In this document: in pieces, positions 9,404 to 18,643 of the stretch
Layout of the letters: every line of letters begins with the position of its first letter
Numbering within the stretch: the stretch's first letter is position 1
Assembly: GCF_030580855.1 (NCBI RefSeq)
Contig: NZ_JAUQOP010000007.1
Location: forward strand, 1-64,000
Reading direction: 5' to 3'
From: Pseudomonas citrullilanati
GTDB taxonomy: Bacteria; Pseudomonadota; Gammaproteobacteria; Pseudomonadales; Pseudomonadaceae
DNA length: 64,000 nucleotides
Notes under the pieces: generated by a model
What the model saw: only the letters and a program-made list of their open reading frames with translations
Database searches by the model: none
Told to the model about the DNA's origin: nothing
Translations under genes and position numbers: made by a program

Positions 9404-10227
9404 ATGAAGTGTTCGGCGTGCCCGCTCGCCCCGTCCCGGCACTGGACCTCAATGACGAAGGCCTGGTGGACACGCTGCCGGATACCCGGGTCCCGGCGCA
9501 GGAGGAGGATTTGCCCCAAGGCGTATTGGACCTTCTGGCGGCGCTGCCGCGTTTCTCGCGTCCGCTGCCGGAGGGCACTCGGGGGAAGGTCTGGCACGCG
9601 GTGGGTACTGCCTTGGGGCGAGAGGATGGCGATTCGCGGGAACTGCCATCGACTGTGAAACCTGGGATGGATGTGATGCGCGAGGCAAGCCCCATCGCCA
9701 AGACGCTGTTGCAGGTCGGGGCGGTGCTCGATGGGTCGCTGCAGGCGCCGATGCCGTTACGGCTGGAGAGGGCCATTGACTCGTCCAGCGTACCGACCCT
9801 GTCGGTGCCGGCCGAGCCCCCCGCGGCCCAGGGCGATGAGCCGGTGCCAGTGGTGCCAGCGGCCCCGCAGGTTGCGCGCGTCGTGCCCAGCGCCGCGCCA
9901 ATGACGCCTGCGCCGCCGGCAGCGCCGCCACCACCACTCGAGGTTGAGGCGCCAACCTTGCCGGGGCCGGCGCGGGAACTGCTGCAAGTACCGTTCAACA
10001 GGGGCGCCGCCAGCGGCCAGGTGACGATCCACCGGCTGCCGGAGAATGCAGCCGGCCTGACACTCAGCCCGAGCCATGCATGGGTGTTCGAGCAACTCAA
10101 GGAGCCTTTCGCCCTGGCGGCGGAACCGGCCTGGCGGTTGACCGGGCGTGGCGACGAGCAACCGCGCCAGGGGTCGCGGCAGGCGCCGGATGACGACCCG
10201 GACGAAGCGTCCGAGCGTCCGGCGTGA
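9400..10227 (+). CDS. sctP: SctP: needle-length regulator (InvJ/SpaN-like)
   Basis: The 275-residue protein has a low-complexity centre rich in Pro, Ala and Val (about residues 125-195). It ends in a domain with GQVTIHRLPENAAGLTLSPS, resembling the C-terminal secretion-switch domain of InvJ/SpaN proteins. Such rulers are themselves secreted and change export specificity when the needle reaches its length. It is shorter than Salmonella InvJ (about 336). The order sctO-sctP-sctQ supports the assignment. The start overlaps the sctO stop. Confidence 0.8.
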   Translation: MNEVFGVPARPVPALDLNDEGLVDTLPDTRVPAQEEDLPQGVLDLLAALPRFSRPLPEGTRGKVWHAVGTALGREDGDSRELPSTVKPGMDVMREASPIAKTLLQVGAVLDGSLQAPMPLRLERAIDSSSVPTLSVPAEPPAAQGDEPVPVVPAAPQVARVVPSAAPMTPAPPAAPPPPLEVEAPTLPGPARELLQVPFNRGAASGQVTIHRLPENAAGLTLSPSHAWVFEQLKEPFALAAEPAWRLTGRGDEQPRQGSRQAPDDDPDEASERPA

Positions 10228-11147
10228 GGGCCTTGAAACTGCGACGGGTCGATCCCGGGCGACACGCCTGCACGCAAGCGATCGAGCGTTGGCGGCGGGC
10301 CGGCCAGCCGGCCGGGTGGGGGCGGGTGCCGGAGCGTGTCGCGGCTATCCAATTTCGCGCCCACGGCGTCGATGGTGATTGGCAGGGGATGATCCTGGCC
10401 CGGGACTGGTTGCACCAGGCGCTGCCGACCTTGCGCTCGTGGCTGGGACGCGAGTGCGCGTTGCCGAGCATCGTCGCCTTGTTCCGGGCGGTGCCTCGGC
10501 CCTTGCCACTGGCGGTCAACGTGCTGCATTACCACCGGCTGTCGGACGTCGAGGCCGTGGACAGCGCGCTGTGCCCGCAGCACGAGCTGCCCTGGCTCGA
10601 CACCGGTCGCGGGCGGCTGTGGATCACGCGTTTGCCACCCACGAATGCGACGGTCGAGCCCCAGGAACCGGCTGCCTGGCTCAAGGCATTGCCGCTGCGC
10701 CTGGTGTTGCAGTTGGGCGTCAGTGAGCTGCGCGCCGGGGGCGTGAGGCGACTGCGCGAGGGCGATGTCCTGCGCATCACCGAACGCACCCAGCGGGTCT
10801 TGCTGGCCCACCGCAGCCTGGGCGTTTTCACCATGACCGAAGAGGGTTTACACATGCAACCGAGCGATACCGATGCCGATCCAGGAACCCCGCCACCCAC
10901 TGCCCGGCCGGTCGACCTGGGCGCGGTTGCGGTGCGCCTGGAGTTTGTCCTGGCGACCCACGACATCGACCTGGGGCGGCTGTCGCAGTTCATCGAGGGG
11001 CAACTGATCCCGTTGGCCGCCGATGCCGCGCAGCGCATCGAGATCCGCGCCAACGGCCTGCCCGTGGCCCGGGGTGAACTGGTGCAGTTGGACCGCCAGT
11101 TGGGCGTTGAACTGCTCGAAGTCCATCGGAACGCCAGCGATGAATGA
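10224..11147 (+). CDS. sctQ: SctQ: cytoplasmic sorting-platform protein (SpaO-like)
   Basis: The 307-residue SctQ begins with GTG overlapping the sctP stop (GTGA). The C-terminal SpoA/surface-presentation domain runs from about residue 225 (VDLGAVAVRLEFVLATHDIDL) to the end. SctQ forms the pods below the needle complex that receive chaperone-substrate pairs and hold the ATPase through SctL. The length matches Salmonella SpaO (303). A second in-frame ATG at residue 211 has its own ribosome site and may give a short form. Confidence 0.92.
   Translation: MRALKLRRVDPGRHACTQAIERWRRAGQPAGWGRVPERVAAIQFRAHGVDGDWQGMILARDWLHQALPTLRSWLGRECALPSIVALFRAVPRPLPLAVNVLHYHRLSDVEAVDSALCPQHELPWLDTGRGRLWITRLPPTNATVEPQEPAAWLKALPLRLVLQLGVSELRAGGVRRLREGDVLRITERTQRVLLAHRSLGVFTMTEEGLHMQPSDTDADPGTPPPTARPVDLGAVAVRLEFVLATHDIDLGRLSQFIEGQLIPLAADAAQRIEIRANGLPVARGELVQLDRQLGVELLEVHRNASDE
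10854..11147 (+). CDS. Probable SctQ-C: short SctQ form from an internal start
   Basis: Inside sctQ an ATG at 10854 is in frame and preceded at 7 bases by AGAGGG (10841-10846), a good ribosome site. Translation from here gives 97 residues covering only the second SpoA domain. In Salmonella, Shigella and Yersinia the homologous gene makes such a short product, which binds full-length SctQ. That the internal site is used here is inferred from position and spacing. Confidence 0.55.
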   Translation: MQPSDTDADPGTPPPTARPVDLGAVAVRLEFVLATHDIDLGRLSQFIEGQLIPLAADAAQRIEIRANGLPVARGELVQLDRQLGVELLEVHRNASDE

Positions 11148-11799
11148 CGTCTCGCTGATCGCGCTGTTGGCGTTCGCTTCGCTGCTGCCCTTCCTGGTGG
11201 CGGCGGGCACCTGCTACCTGAAGTTTTCCATTGTCTTCGTCATCGTGCGCAACGCCCTGGGGTTGCAGCAGGTGCCATCGAACATGGCGCTGAATGCGAT
11301 CGCGCTGATGCTGGCGATCTTCGTCATGACGCCGGTGATGAAGCAGGGCCATGACTACTACAAGAGCGAGGCGGTGGCCTTCACCGATATCGAATCGGTG
11401 GTGAATTTCGCCGAGAACGGCCTGGGCAGCTACAAGGATTACCTGCGCAAGTACACCGACCCGGAGCTGGCGCTGTTCTTCGAGCGCGCCCAGGCCGGCC
11501 AGGTCGATGCCGACATCGACCGGTACGTCGATGAAGACCTGGCGCCGTCGTTGTTCTCGCTGCTGCCGGCCTATGCGCTGAGCGAAATCAAGGGCGCCTT
11601 CAAGATCGGCTTCTACCTGTACCTGCCGTTCGTGATCGTCGACCTGGTGATCTCCAGCATCCTGTTGGCGCTGGGCATGATGATGATGAGCCCGGTGATC
11701 ATCTCGGTGCCGATCAAGCTGGTGCTGTTTGTCGCCCTGGATGGCTGGGCGCTGCTGTCCACCGGGCTGGTCAAGCAATACCTGACCCTGCTGGCATAG
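11140..11799 (+). CDS. sctR: SctR: export-gate membrane protein (SpaP-like)
   Basis: This 219-residue FliP/SctR-family protein has hydrophobic helices near residues 3-25, 45-65, 150-175 and 185-215. Family signatures include [20 protein letters not shown] and [17 protein letters not shown]. Five copies form the core of the helical export pore with SctS and SctT. The ATG at 11140 overlaps the sctQ end by 8 bases. Salmonella SpaP is 224 residues, so this is full length. Confidence 0.96.
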   Translation: MNDVSLIALLAFASLLPFLVAAGTCYLKFSIVFVIVRNALGLQQVPSNMALNAIALMLAIFVMTPVMKQGHDYYKSEAVAFTDIESVVNFAENGLGSYKDYLRKYTDPELALFFERAQAGQVDADIDRYVDEDLAPSLFSLLPAYALSEIKGAFKIGFYLYLPFVIVDLVISSILLALGMMMMSPVIISVPIKLVLFVALDGWALLSTGLVKQYLTLLA

Positions 11800-11807
11800 G
11801 CCCGCCG

Positions 11808-12062
11808 ATGAATGACCTGGTCTACGCCGGCAACAAGACCCTGTACCTGATCCTGCTGATGGTGGCCTGGCCGATCATCGTCGCCACGGTGGTCGGCCTG
11901 GTGGTGGGGTTGATCCAGACCGTGACCCAGTTGCAGGAGCAGACCCTGCCGTTCGGGTTCAAGTTGCTGGCGGTCGCCGCGTGCCTGTTCCTGCTGTCGG
12001 GCTGGTACGGCGAAACCCTGCTGGACTTCAGTCGCGAAGTCATCCGCCTGGCGCTGGGTTGA
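11808..12062 (+). CDS. sctS: SctS: small export-gate membrane protein (SpaQ-like)
   Basis: The 84-residue protein has two membrane helices (about 12-38 and 52-72). The FliQ/SctS-type loop [18 protein letters not shown] joins them. It packs around SctR in the export pore. It lies 8 bases after sctR, and its TGA shares one base with the sctT start. The size and position match SpaQ (86 residues). Confidence 0.95.
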   Translation: MNDLVYAGNKTLYLILLMVAWPIIVATVVGLVVGLIQTVTQLQEQTLPFGFKLLAVAACLFLLSGWYGETLLDFSREVIRLALG

Positions 12063-12859
12063 TGACTTTGTTCTTCGAGTTGTACGCCGGGTTCGCGGCG
12101 GCGCTGCTGGGGGTGGCGCGCCTGGCGCCGATTTTCTTCATGCTGCCGTTCCTCAACAACGGCGTGCTCACTGGCGTGCCGCGCCAAGCGGTGATCGTGC
12201 TGGTTGCGCTGGGCTTCTGGACCGCTGTGGGCGAATCCGTGCCGGCCCTCGACAGCGTCGCGTTCCTCGGCGCGCTGCTGCGGGAAATGAGCATTGGCGT
12301 GCTGCTGGGCGGGCTGCTGTGCTGGCCGTTCTGGGTGCTGCATGCCATGGGCAACCTGATCGACAACCAGCGCGGCGCGATGCTCAGCAGCACGGTGGAC
12401 CCGGCCAACGGCGTCGACACTTCGGAGCTGGCGAACTTTCTCCAACTGTTCGCCGCGGTGGTGTACCTCGAAGGTGGCGGCATGCTGTTGATGCTTGAAA
12501 CCGTCGCCCACAGCTACCGCGTTTGTGCGCCGTCGAGTGGTTGCGCGATGAACCTGCCGGCTGTCCATGCCCTGCTGGATTTGCTGGTGGGCAAGACCCT
12601 GGTGATCAGCGCGCCGGTGGTGGCCGCCTTGCTGGTCAGCGAGGCCTTGCTCGGCCTGCTCTCGCGCTATGCGCCGCAGATGAACGCGTTCTCCGTGTCG
12701 CTGACGGTCAAGAGCCTGGTGGCGCTGGTGGTGTTGATGCTGTATTTCGGCGCGCACCTGCCCGACGAAGTCGCACGCATGGGTTCGACCTCCGGGGCCT
12801 TGGCCGATTACCTGGGCGGCGCGGAGGGCGGGCATGTCGTCCAGCGCCTCGAAGACTGA
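12062..12859 (+). CDS. sctT: SctT: export-gate membrane protein (SpaR-like)
   Basis: This 265-residue FliR/SctT-family protein has about six hydrophobic segments and the signatures ARLAPIFFMLPFLNNGVLTG, PFWVLHAMGNLIDNQRGAM and STVDPANGVDTSELANF. One copy closes the SctR5-SctT pore. The ATG at 12062 uses the last base of the sctS stop (TGATG). An upstream frame start at 11981 would run through sctS and is rejected. The 3' end overlaps sctU by 26 bases. Confidence 0.95.
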   Translation: MTLFFELYAGFAAALLGVARLAPIFFMLPFLNNGVLTGVPRQAVIVLVALGFWTAVGESVPALDSVAFLGALLREMSIGVLLGGLLCWPFWVLHAMGNLIDNQRGAMLSSTVDPANGVDTSELANFLQLFAAVVYLEGGGMLLMLETVAHSYRVCAPSSGCAMNLPAVHALLDLLVGKTLVISAPVVAALLVSEALLGLLSRYAPQMNAFSVSLTVKSLVALVVLMLYFGAHLPDEVARMGSTSGALADYLGGAEGGHVVQRLED

Positions 12860-13868
12860 AAAACCCACCGCCAAGCGGCTCCGGGATGCCGCACGCAAAG
12901 GGCAGACGTTCAAGGCCAAGGACCTGGTCATCACCTGCCTGACCCTGTGCGGTATCAGCTACCTGGTGTTCAACAGCTCGCTGTTCGACATCATGGAGGT
13001 CTACCGGCGGATCATCGCCAGCGATTTTGACGCGGGGCTTCAAGCCTATTCGGCGATGCTGGTGCTGGTCGGCCTCAAGGCGTTGCTGCCGTTGCTGCTG
13101 GTGTGTGTGCTGACCAGCGCGTTGCCGGCCTTGCTGCAAAGCGGTTTTGCCCTGGCCAGCGAGGCGTTGAAGCTGAACCTGGGGGCGCTGAACCCGGTCA
13201 ACGGTTTCAAGAAGTTGTTCAGCCTGCGCACGGTGAAGGACACCGTCAAGGCGCTGCTGTACCTGGGCAGCTTCGCCCTGGCGCTGTGGATCGTCTGGAT
13301 CACCCAGCGCCCATTGCTCTTCGCCCAACTGTTTGCCCAGGCTCCGGACCTGTTCGCGATCTGGGGACGCCTGCTGCTGGTGCTGGTATTGGCGTTCCTG
13401 GGGTGTGTCCTGTTGATCGTCGTGCTCGATGCGCTGTGCGAGTACGGCCTGTTCATGAAAGACCAGATGATGGACAAGGATTCGGTCAAGCGCGAACACA
13501 AGGAGCAGGACGGCAACCCGCAGATCAAGGGCCGCCGCCGCGACTTGCACCTGGAGCTGTTGTCGGAGCAGGTCAAGTCCGACGTGCGCAGTTCGCGCAT
13601 GATCATCGCCAACCCGACCCACATCGCCATCGGCGTGTACTTCCGCCCGGAAATCACCCTGTTGCCGTTCATCTCCCTGATGGAAACCAACCAGCGTGCC
13701 CTGGCCGTGCGGGCGTACGCCAAGGAGGTCGGCGTGCCGGTGGTCAACGACGTGGCCCTGGCCCGACGGATCTTCAAGACCCACCAGCGCTACAGCTTCC
13801 TGCAAGTGCAGGAAGTGGAGCAGGTATTGCGGCTGCTGATCTGGCTGGAGCAGGTCGAGCAGGCTTGA
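12834..13868 (+). CDS. sctU: SctU: autocleaving specificity-switch protein (SpaS-like)
   Basis: The 344-residue FlhB/SctU-family protein has four membrane helices in residues 30-200, a linker, and a cytoplasmic domain. That domain contains the self-cleavage motif NPTH at residues 260-263, followed by IAIGVYFRPE. Cleavage between Asn and Pro is needed for the change from early to later substrates. KTEKPTAKRLRDAARKGQ at the N-terminus is also typical. It is the last gene of the first operon; 298 bases with a palindromic repeat separate it from sicA. Confidence 0.97.
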   Translation: MSSSASKTEKPTAKRLRDAARKGQTFKAKDLVITCLTLCGISYLVFNSSLFDIMEVYRRIIASDFDAGLQAYSAMLVLVGLKALLPLLLVCVLTSALPALLQSGFALASEALKLNLGALNPVNGFKKLFSLRTVKDTVKALLYLGSFALALWIVWITQRPLLFAQLFAQAPDLFAIWGRLLLVLVLAFLGCVLLIVVLDALCEYGLFMKDQMMDKDSVKREHKEQDGNPQIKGRRRDLHLELLSEQVKSDVRSSRMIIANPTHIAIGVYFRPEITLLPFISLMETNQRALAVRAYAKEVGVPVVNDVALARRIFKTHQRYSFLQVQEVEQVLRLLIWLEQVEQA

Positions 13869-13905
13869 GGCTCGTAAGTTCCGATACCCGAGCCGCGCAC
13901 GATCC

Positions 13906-14039
13906 TTGTGGCGAGGGGATTTATCCCCGCTGGTCTGCGTAGCAGACCTGACAGCAGTGAACTCGATCTGCCTGATCTACCGCGTTGCCGGGTTCGGGGC
14001 CGCTGCGCGCCCCAGCGGGGATAAATTCCCTCGCCACAA
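13906..14039. repeat. Long palindromic repeat, GTGGCGAGGGGATTTATCCCC type
   Basis: The arm at 13906-13933 (TTGTGGCGAGGGGATTTATC, then CCCGCTGG) recurs inverted at 14012-14039, with one base changed. Each arm holds its own small palindrome (GGGGATTTATCCCC), and a second hairpin GGTCTGCGTAGCAGACC follows the left arm. Related copies lie near 26.7, 29.6 and 42.5 kb. It sits between sctU and sicA, where it could end the first operon's transcript. The rest of 13869-14166 shows only the sicA ribosome site. Confidence 0.88.
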
Positions 14040-14166
14040 AAGCATTCACCAGGCAGCAGGTTTGTGTGTTTCCACCCTGGCATGAGCGCAATTTGGCAGC
14101 GCCCCCGCCAGCGGTTTGGCTCAATGCACCTGTCAGCGACGCTGGCATTTTTTCAGGAGTGTGGCG

Positions 14167-14649
14167 ATGAGTCGCAACAACAAACAAGACGAGCAGGTGG
14201 CCCAGGACGTCGTCGATGCGCTGCTCGCCGGCGCGGCGTTGAAAGACGTGCAAGGCATCAGTGACGAGCACATGGCCAGCCTCTATGCCTTCGCCTTCGA
14301 GTTCTACGAGCAGGGGCGCCTGGACGATGCGGAGAAGTTCTTTCATTTCCTGTGCATCTACGACTTCCACAACAGCCATTACTGGATGGGGCTGGCGGCG
14401 GTGCACCAGCTCAAGCAGAACCACCAGAAGGCGATCGACTTGTATGCGATCGCCTTTGCCCAAGGCAAGGACGACTACCGGCCGATGCTCTACACCGGCC
14501 AGTGTCACCTGGCCCTGGGCAAGGTCGGCAAGGCCCGGTTGTGTTTCGACTACGTGCTCGAACACGCCACCCAAGACGATCTGCGCGAGCAGGCCAAGGT
14601 CTATCTCGACACCCTGGCGCACCTGCAACAGCACTGTTCCGAGGACTGA
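14167..14649 (+). CDS. sicA: SicA-like class II chaperone of the translocators
   Basis: The 160-residue protein has the TPR fold of LcrH/SycD/IpgC/SicA chaperones. Typical segments are YAFAFEFYEQGRLDDAEKFF, HNSHYWMGLAAVHQLKQNH and YTGQCHLALGKVGKARLCF. It should hold SipB and SipC apart and soluble before export; in Salmonella it is also a cofactor of InvF. The ATG at 14167 has CAGGAG seven bases upstream. sipB follows two bases after the stop. Confidence 0.94.
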   Translation: MSRNNKQDEQVAQDVVDALLAGAALKDVQGISDEHMASLYAFAFEFYEQGRLDDAEKFFHFLCIYDFHNSHYWMGLAAVHQLKQNHQKAIDLYAIAFAQGKDDYRPMLYTGQCHLALGKVGKARLCFDYVLEHATQDDLREQAKVYLDTLAHLQQHCSED

Positions 14650-14651
14650 AC

Positions 14652-16412
14652 ATGATTGAGATCACCCGCCCAGGCTACCTGGGCGCCACACTGAGTCGCG
14701 CCGAGGCCTTCGAGCGCTACGGCGACGCGGCCAGCCGGGCCGCCAGGACCGCCCAGTACCGCGAGGCCGGGCAGCAGGCGCTGGAGGCCCTGATGTCGGT
14801 GCGCTACGAAGGCCAGGCTGGCCCGTCCACCGCCAGCCTGGGCAAGCCCGTGCTGCATCCGCCGCTGCGGCCCGATGGCAACCGGCAGGCAACCAGCGGC
14901 GACCTGTTCACCTGGTTGATGGCGATGATCAGCGAGCTGATCGGCGAAGTCGACGTCAATAAACTGAAGAATCGCCTGGCGATGCTGCAGAGCATGGCGA
15001 GTGCGCGGCAGCAAGGGCTGGAAAAACTCTCGGCCGACTACGCCGCGGCCCTCCAGGCCTGGGAGGCGGCCGAAGGACAGGTCGGCAGCAGTCAGGAACA
15101 CCTCGACCAATTGCATGAGCGGGTCGTGCATGCCCAAGGCTTGTTGGCCGACAGCGAGGCCCGGTTGGCGCAGTTGGACCCGGCGTCCGCCGAATATGCC
15201 GAAGAGCTGGCCCGGCGCGACCAGCTCAAGGGCGAGTTGGCGAGCCACACCCAGGCGTTCAACGGAGCGGTCGTGGCCCACCTCAAGTTGATCGAGGTCG
15301 CCAATGCCCTGGCCACCACCCTGAATGGCGTGGTCGCGAAAGTGCTGGTGTCCGGCATCAATGGCCGCGCCACCCAGGACACCGATGAAAAGGCCCTCAG
15401 CAGCAGCGCGCTGGCATTGCTCAATCGCCTGAAGATCATCGAATTGCTGGGCGAGGCGGCGCAGAACAAGGAAGAACTCAGCCAGGAACTGTTCCAGGAA
15501 TTGCAGGCCAGGCTCCAGGAACACATGAAGCGAGAGTCGGATAAGTACCTGGAGCAAGTGCGCAAGGCCGAGGCATTGCAGAAAACCATGGGCTGCCTTG
15601 GCAAGATCCTCGGGGCGATCGTGTCGGTTGCAACCATCGTGGCTGGCGTCATGACCGGAGCCTTGCCGTTGATCGCGGTAGGGGTGGCTGGCATGGGCGT
15701 CATGATGGCCGATGTGGTGGTGGAGGAAAAAACCGGCAAGTCGTTCATGGCCGAAGCCATGAAACCGCTGACCGTCGTCATGCAGGAAGCCATCAAGCGG
15801 TTCACCGAGATCTACACCCAGCTATTGATCGATTTCGGTGTCGATCCGGAAAAGGCCAAGGACATCGCCCAGGTCGCGGGCATGATCCAGGGCGTGATCT
15901 CGACCCTGGCGGCGGTGGCCCTGGTCGCCATGGCGGGCGCGCAAGTGATCGGGCCGATGATCAGTGCCGTTGCGTCGAAACTGGCTTCGGTGGCCAGCCA
16001 GGTGGCGCCCGCCGCGATGCAAGTCATGAAGCAGATGGCGTCATCGGTGGGTAACACCCTGACGCAAGCGCTGGCCCAGCTCAGGGGCTTCATTACCCAC
16101 GGCGCCGACCCGGTGACGCTGGCCCGTTACGCCGCCAACCTGGAAATCGCCCAGGCGCTGACCGAATTCGGCGGCGTCGCGGTGCAAGGCGGGCTGCAGA
16201 TCCAGAGCGGCAAGCACCAGGCCCAGGCCGCCGTGCACCTGGCCGAGGTGCGGGTGCGCATGGCGATCAGTGAAGAAATCAGCCGGTACCTCACGCAAGT
16301 GGTCGAGGACTACGGGCACGCGATGCAGTACCGGGCCCGGCAGATCGAACAAGTCTTCGCCGACCTGCAACGCAGCCATGCCGTGAGCCTGCAGATGGCC
16401 CGGCATGTTTGA
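14652..16412 (+). CDS. sipB: SipB/IpaB-like major translocator
   Basis: This 586-residue protein has the layout and length of SipB (593) and IpaB. A polar N-terminus precedes a long coiled coil (about residues 120-220). Two hydrophobic regions follow, at about 314-350 (ILGAIVSVATIVAGVMTGAL) and 410-450 (QGVISTLAAVALVAMAGAQV). The C-terminal amphipathic part closes the protein. It inserts in the host membrane as half of the translocation pore. It directly follows sicA, its presumed chaperone. Confidence 0.92.
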   Translation: MIEITRPGYLGATLSRAEAFERYGDAASRAARTAQYREAGQQALEALMSVRYEGQAGPSTASLGKPVLHPPLRPDGNRQATSGDLFTWLMAMISELIGEVDVNKLKNRLAMLQSMASARQQGLEKLSADYAAALQAWEAAEGQVGSSQEHLDQLHERVVHAQGLLADSEARLAQLDPASAEYAEELARRDQLKGELASHTQAFNGAVVAHLKLIEVANALATTLNGVVAKVLVSGINGRATQDTDEKALSSSALALLNRLKIIELLGEAAQNKEELSQELFQELQARLQEHMKRESDKYLEQVRKAEALQKTMGCLGKILGAIVSVATIVAGVMTGALPLIAVGVAGMGVMMADVVVEEKTGKSFMAEAMKPLTVVMQEAIKRFTEIYTQLLIDFGVDPEKAKDIAQVAGMIQGVISTLAAVALVAMAGAQVIGPMISAVASKLASVASQVAPAAMQVMKQMASSVGNTLTQALAQLRGFITHGADPVTLARYAANLEIAQALTEFGGVAVQGGLQIQSGKHQAQAAVHLAEVRVRMAISEEISRYLTQVVEDYGHAMQYRARQIEQVFADLQRSHAVSLQMARHV

Positions 16413-16438
16413 AAAACCATGGATGACAAGGAGCTACG

Positions 16439-17518
16439 ATGAACGCGATTGAGCCGACGATCCGGCATTTCACTTCTTTCGATGTGCAGCGGGGCGAGTC
16501 CATCGCCCAGAAGCCGTATTCGAACCCGCTCACACCTTTTACCGGGGCGGCGCTCTTCGACGAGATCATTGCCCGGCAAATCCTCCAGGACCCGGGCGAC
16601 GCGGTGTTTTCGGCGGCGGAACTGGAAAATGCCATCGACGCCTATTCACTCACCGAGGCGGACTGGCAAACCTTCATGGCCGCCTCGATGAGGCTCGACG
16701 ACAAAATGCGCAGCGAGCTGACACTCGACCCCGGTGCCTGGGAAAAGCACGCGAACGTGCTGGTGGCAGCGATCATCGCGCTGAACATTGCGCGGGTCAC
16801 CAACGGCGAGTTGCGCGGCCATTTCACCGTCATGGCGGCCGAAGCGGCCAAGGCCCAGGGCAGGTCGATCATGGAGTCCGGCAAGGCGGCCCTGTACAGC
16901 GCCATCACCGCCGCCGTGGTATCCGGCGCCGTCGCCGGCTTTGCCCTGGTCAAGACCCTTCACGGGCAGGCGTTGAAGCACGCCGACATCAACCTGCACC
17001 GGCGCAACGCCCTGGACGCCGGCAACGTCGAGCGCGACCTCAAGATGGCGCGCAACCGAGAGGAATGGGACCCGAAGACCCCTTGCAAGATCAGCACCTT
17101 CGATGATTTTGGCCGCCCGGTCACCGTCGACTTCCAACCCAAGGGCTCGACCCTGACGCCCCAGGAGCAGGCCTGGTTCGACGGTGAAATCCTCAAGGCC
17201 CAGAAGATCGACCAGACCTCCAGCTGGCTGAGCCAGATGGGTAGCCGGAGCATCGACAAGAAACTGGAAATCGGCCGCGCCCTCAGCGCCATGTCGATGA
17301 ACCTCAGCCAGGTGGTGTCGAGCGTGGTACGCCTGACCGAGCACGCCGCGCGGGAGCGGGAAGTGCTGCAGCAAAGCGCGCAGAACAGCCAGAAGAGCCT
17401 GGTCGACGAAATCACGCAGAAAGACGCGGCCGAAGCGGCGCTGTTGCAGAAGTTGATGGACCTGGTGATGCAGCTTTTTCAATCGCGCACCGACGTCATT
17501 CGCGCCCTGACGGCCTAA
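16439..17518 (+). CDS. sipC: SipC/IpaC-like minor translocator
   Basis: The 359-residue protein lies in the sipC position and has one clear hydrophobic region at about residues 150-175 (SAITAAVVSGAVAGFALVKT), as IpaC/SipC proteins do. A long polar, helix-rich C-terminal part follows, which in Salmonella binds actin. It pairs with SipB in the pore. It is shorter than SipC (409), mainly in the N-terminal part, and its sequence is diverged, so function in actin nucleation should not be assumed. Confidence 0.85.
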   Translation: MNAIEPTIRHFTSFDVQRGESIAQKPYSNPLTPFTGAALFDEIIARQILQDPGDAVFSAAELENAIDAYSLTEADWQTFMAASMRLDDKMRSELTLDPGAWEKHANVLVAAIIALNIARVTNGELRGHFTVMAAEAAKAQGRSIMESGKAALYSAITAAVVSGAVAGFALVKTLHGQALKHADINLHRRNALDAGNVERDLKMARNREEWDPKTPCKISTFDDFGRPVTVDFQPKGSTLTPQEQAWFDGEILKAQKIDQTSSWLSQMGSRSIDKKLEIGRALSAMSMNLSQVVSSVVRLTEHAAREREVLQQSAQNSQKSLVDEITQKDAAEAALLQKLMDLVMQLFQSRTDVIRALTA

Positions 17519-17530
17519 AGGAGTCCACCG

Positions 17531-18622
17531 ATGATCATTCAAGGTTTCACACAGACACCCCGGCAGTCGACCAGCGCCGATCGTACCGACCCCGTGCCGG
17601 TTCCGCCTGAGATGAGCGTGGCGCTGCCTTCGACGTTCCAGCCGGCGCACGCGTTGGATCGCGCGTTCCAGCATCTGAATCGCCATCTCGATCGCATGCT
17701 CGATTGTTCGGCGGAGATCTCCAGGCGAATGGACAACCTGGCCACTGAAGGTGGGTTGGCCATGAACCTCGCCGAGGTTCTCGAATTCGTCCATGCCAAG
17801 CGCACGCGCTCGCAATTGTGGACGTTGCAACTGCGTCAGTGCGCCGCCGCCATCGGCTGCTGCATGAACGCCGTGGACGAAACCCAGCGGCGCACACTCA
17901 TAGATCGGCAAGGCGAGATCCTGCAAGACCTCAAGGCGTTCCTGGACAAGGACAAGCCTGTCGAGATCGCCGAGGCCCTGGATGCCACGATTAACTCCTC
18001 CGACGATTTCTTCGAGAAGCTGCTCGAACTGATCGACCTGATCAAGAACGGCTACCTCGCCGGCTACGAACACATCATCTCCGCCTATTCCGACTTTTTC
18101 GCCGACTTCAACGCCCAGATCACCGCGCAGATGAAGGACTGGATCGAAGGCGCGAACGACGGCAAGGAGGTCAAGCTCAACGCCGGTGCGTTGCGCGCCG
18201 CGTTGAACAACCTGATCGCCCAATACACCCACCCCAACCCTGCGTCGGTGCTTTTCCCCGAACCAGGGCAGGGCGGCGCCTGTAAGGACGAAGCCGAGAA
18301 ATGGCGCAAGGCCATGGGCCTGCCCGCCAGTTGCCTCAAGCCAAATGCCGACGGCACCTGGTGCGTCGTCATCGACACCGGCCCGCTGACCATCATGAAG
18401 AACAGCCTGTCTTCGAGCGACGGCACCGTGACCTGGGATACCGCCAAGTACAATCAGTGGCAAACCGGCTTCAACGCCCAGGAAGAAATCATGAAGAACT
18501 TGTTGCAGTCGTTGACACAGAAATATTCGAACGCCAATTCGTACCATGACAATTTCAACAAGACGTTGTCGGCGCATTTGAATCAGTTTGCGGATATGTT
18601 GCGGGCGATGCTGAATTTCTAG
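17531..18622 (+). CDS. sipD: SipD/IpaD-like needle-tip protein
   Basis: The 363-residue protein is close in length to SipD (343) and follows sipC by 12 bases, with a GGAG ribosome site. A helical N-terminal self-chaperone part (about 40-140) is followed by a central coiled coil. The C-terminal stretch SYHDNFNKTLSAHLNQFADM matches the conserved end helix of IpaD-type tips. It caps the needle and controls pore insertion. Confidence 0.9.
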   Translation: MIIQGFTQTPRQSTSADRTDPVPVPPEMSVALPSTFQPAHALDRAFQHLNRHLDRMLDCSAEISRRMDNLATEGGLAMNLAEVLEFVHAKRTRSQLWTLQLRQCAAAIGCCMNAVDETQRRTLIDRQGEILQDLKAFLDKDKPVEIAEALDATINSSDDFFEKLLELIDLIKNGYLAGYEHIISAYSDFFADFNAQITAQMKDWIEGANDGKEVKLNAGALRAALNNLIAQYTHPNPASVLFPEPGQGGACKDEAEKWRKAMGLPASCLKPNADGTWCVVIDTGPLTIMKNSLSSSDGTVTWDTAKYNQWQTGFNAQEEIMKNLLQSLTQKYSNANSYHDNFNKTLSAHLNQFADMLRAMLNF

Positions 18623-18643
18623 TCATCATGCAGAGGGTGATAG

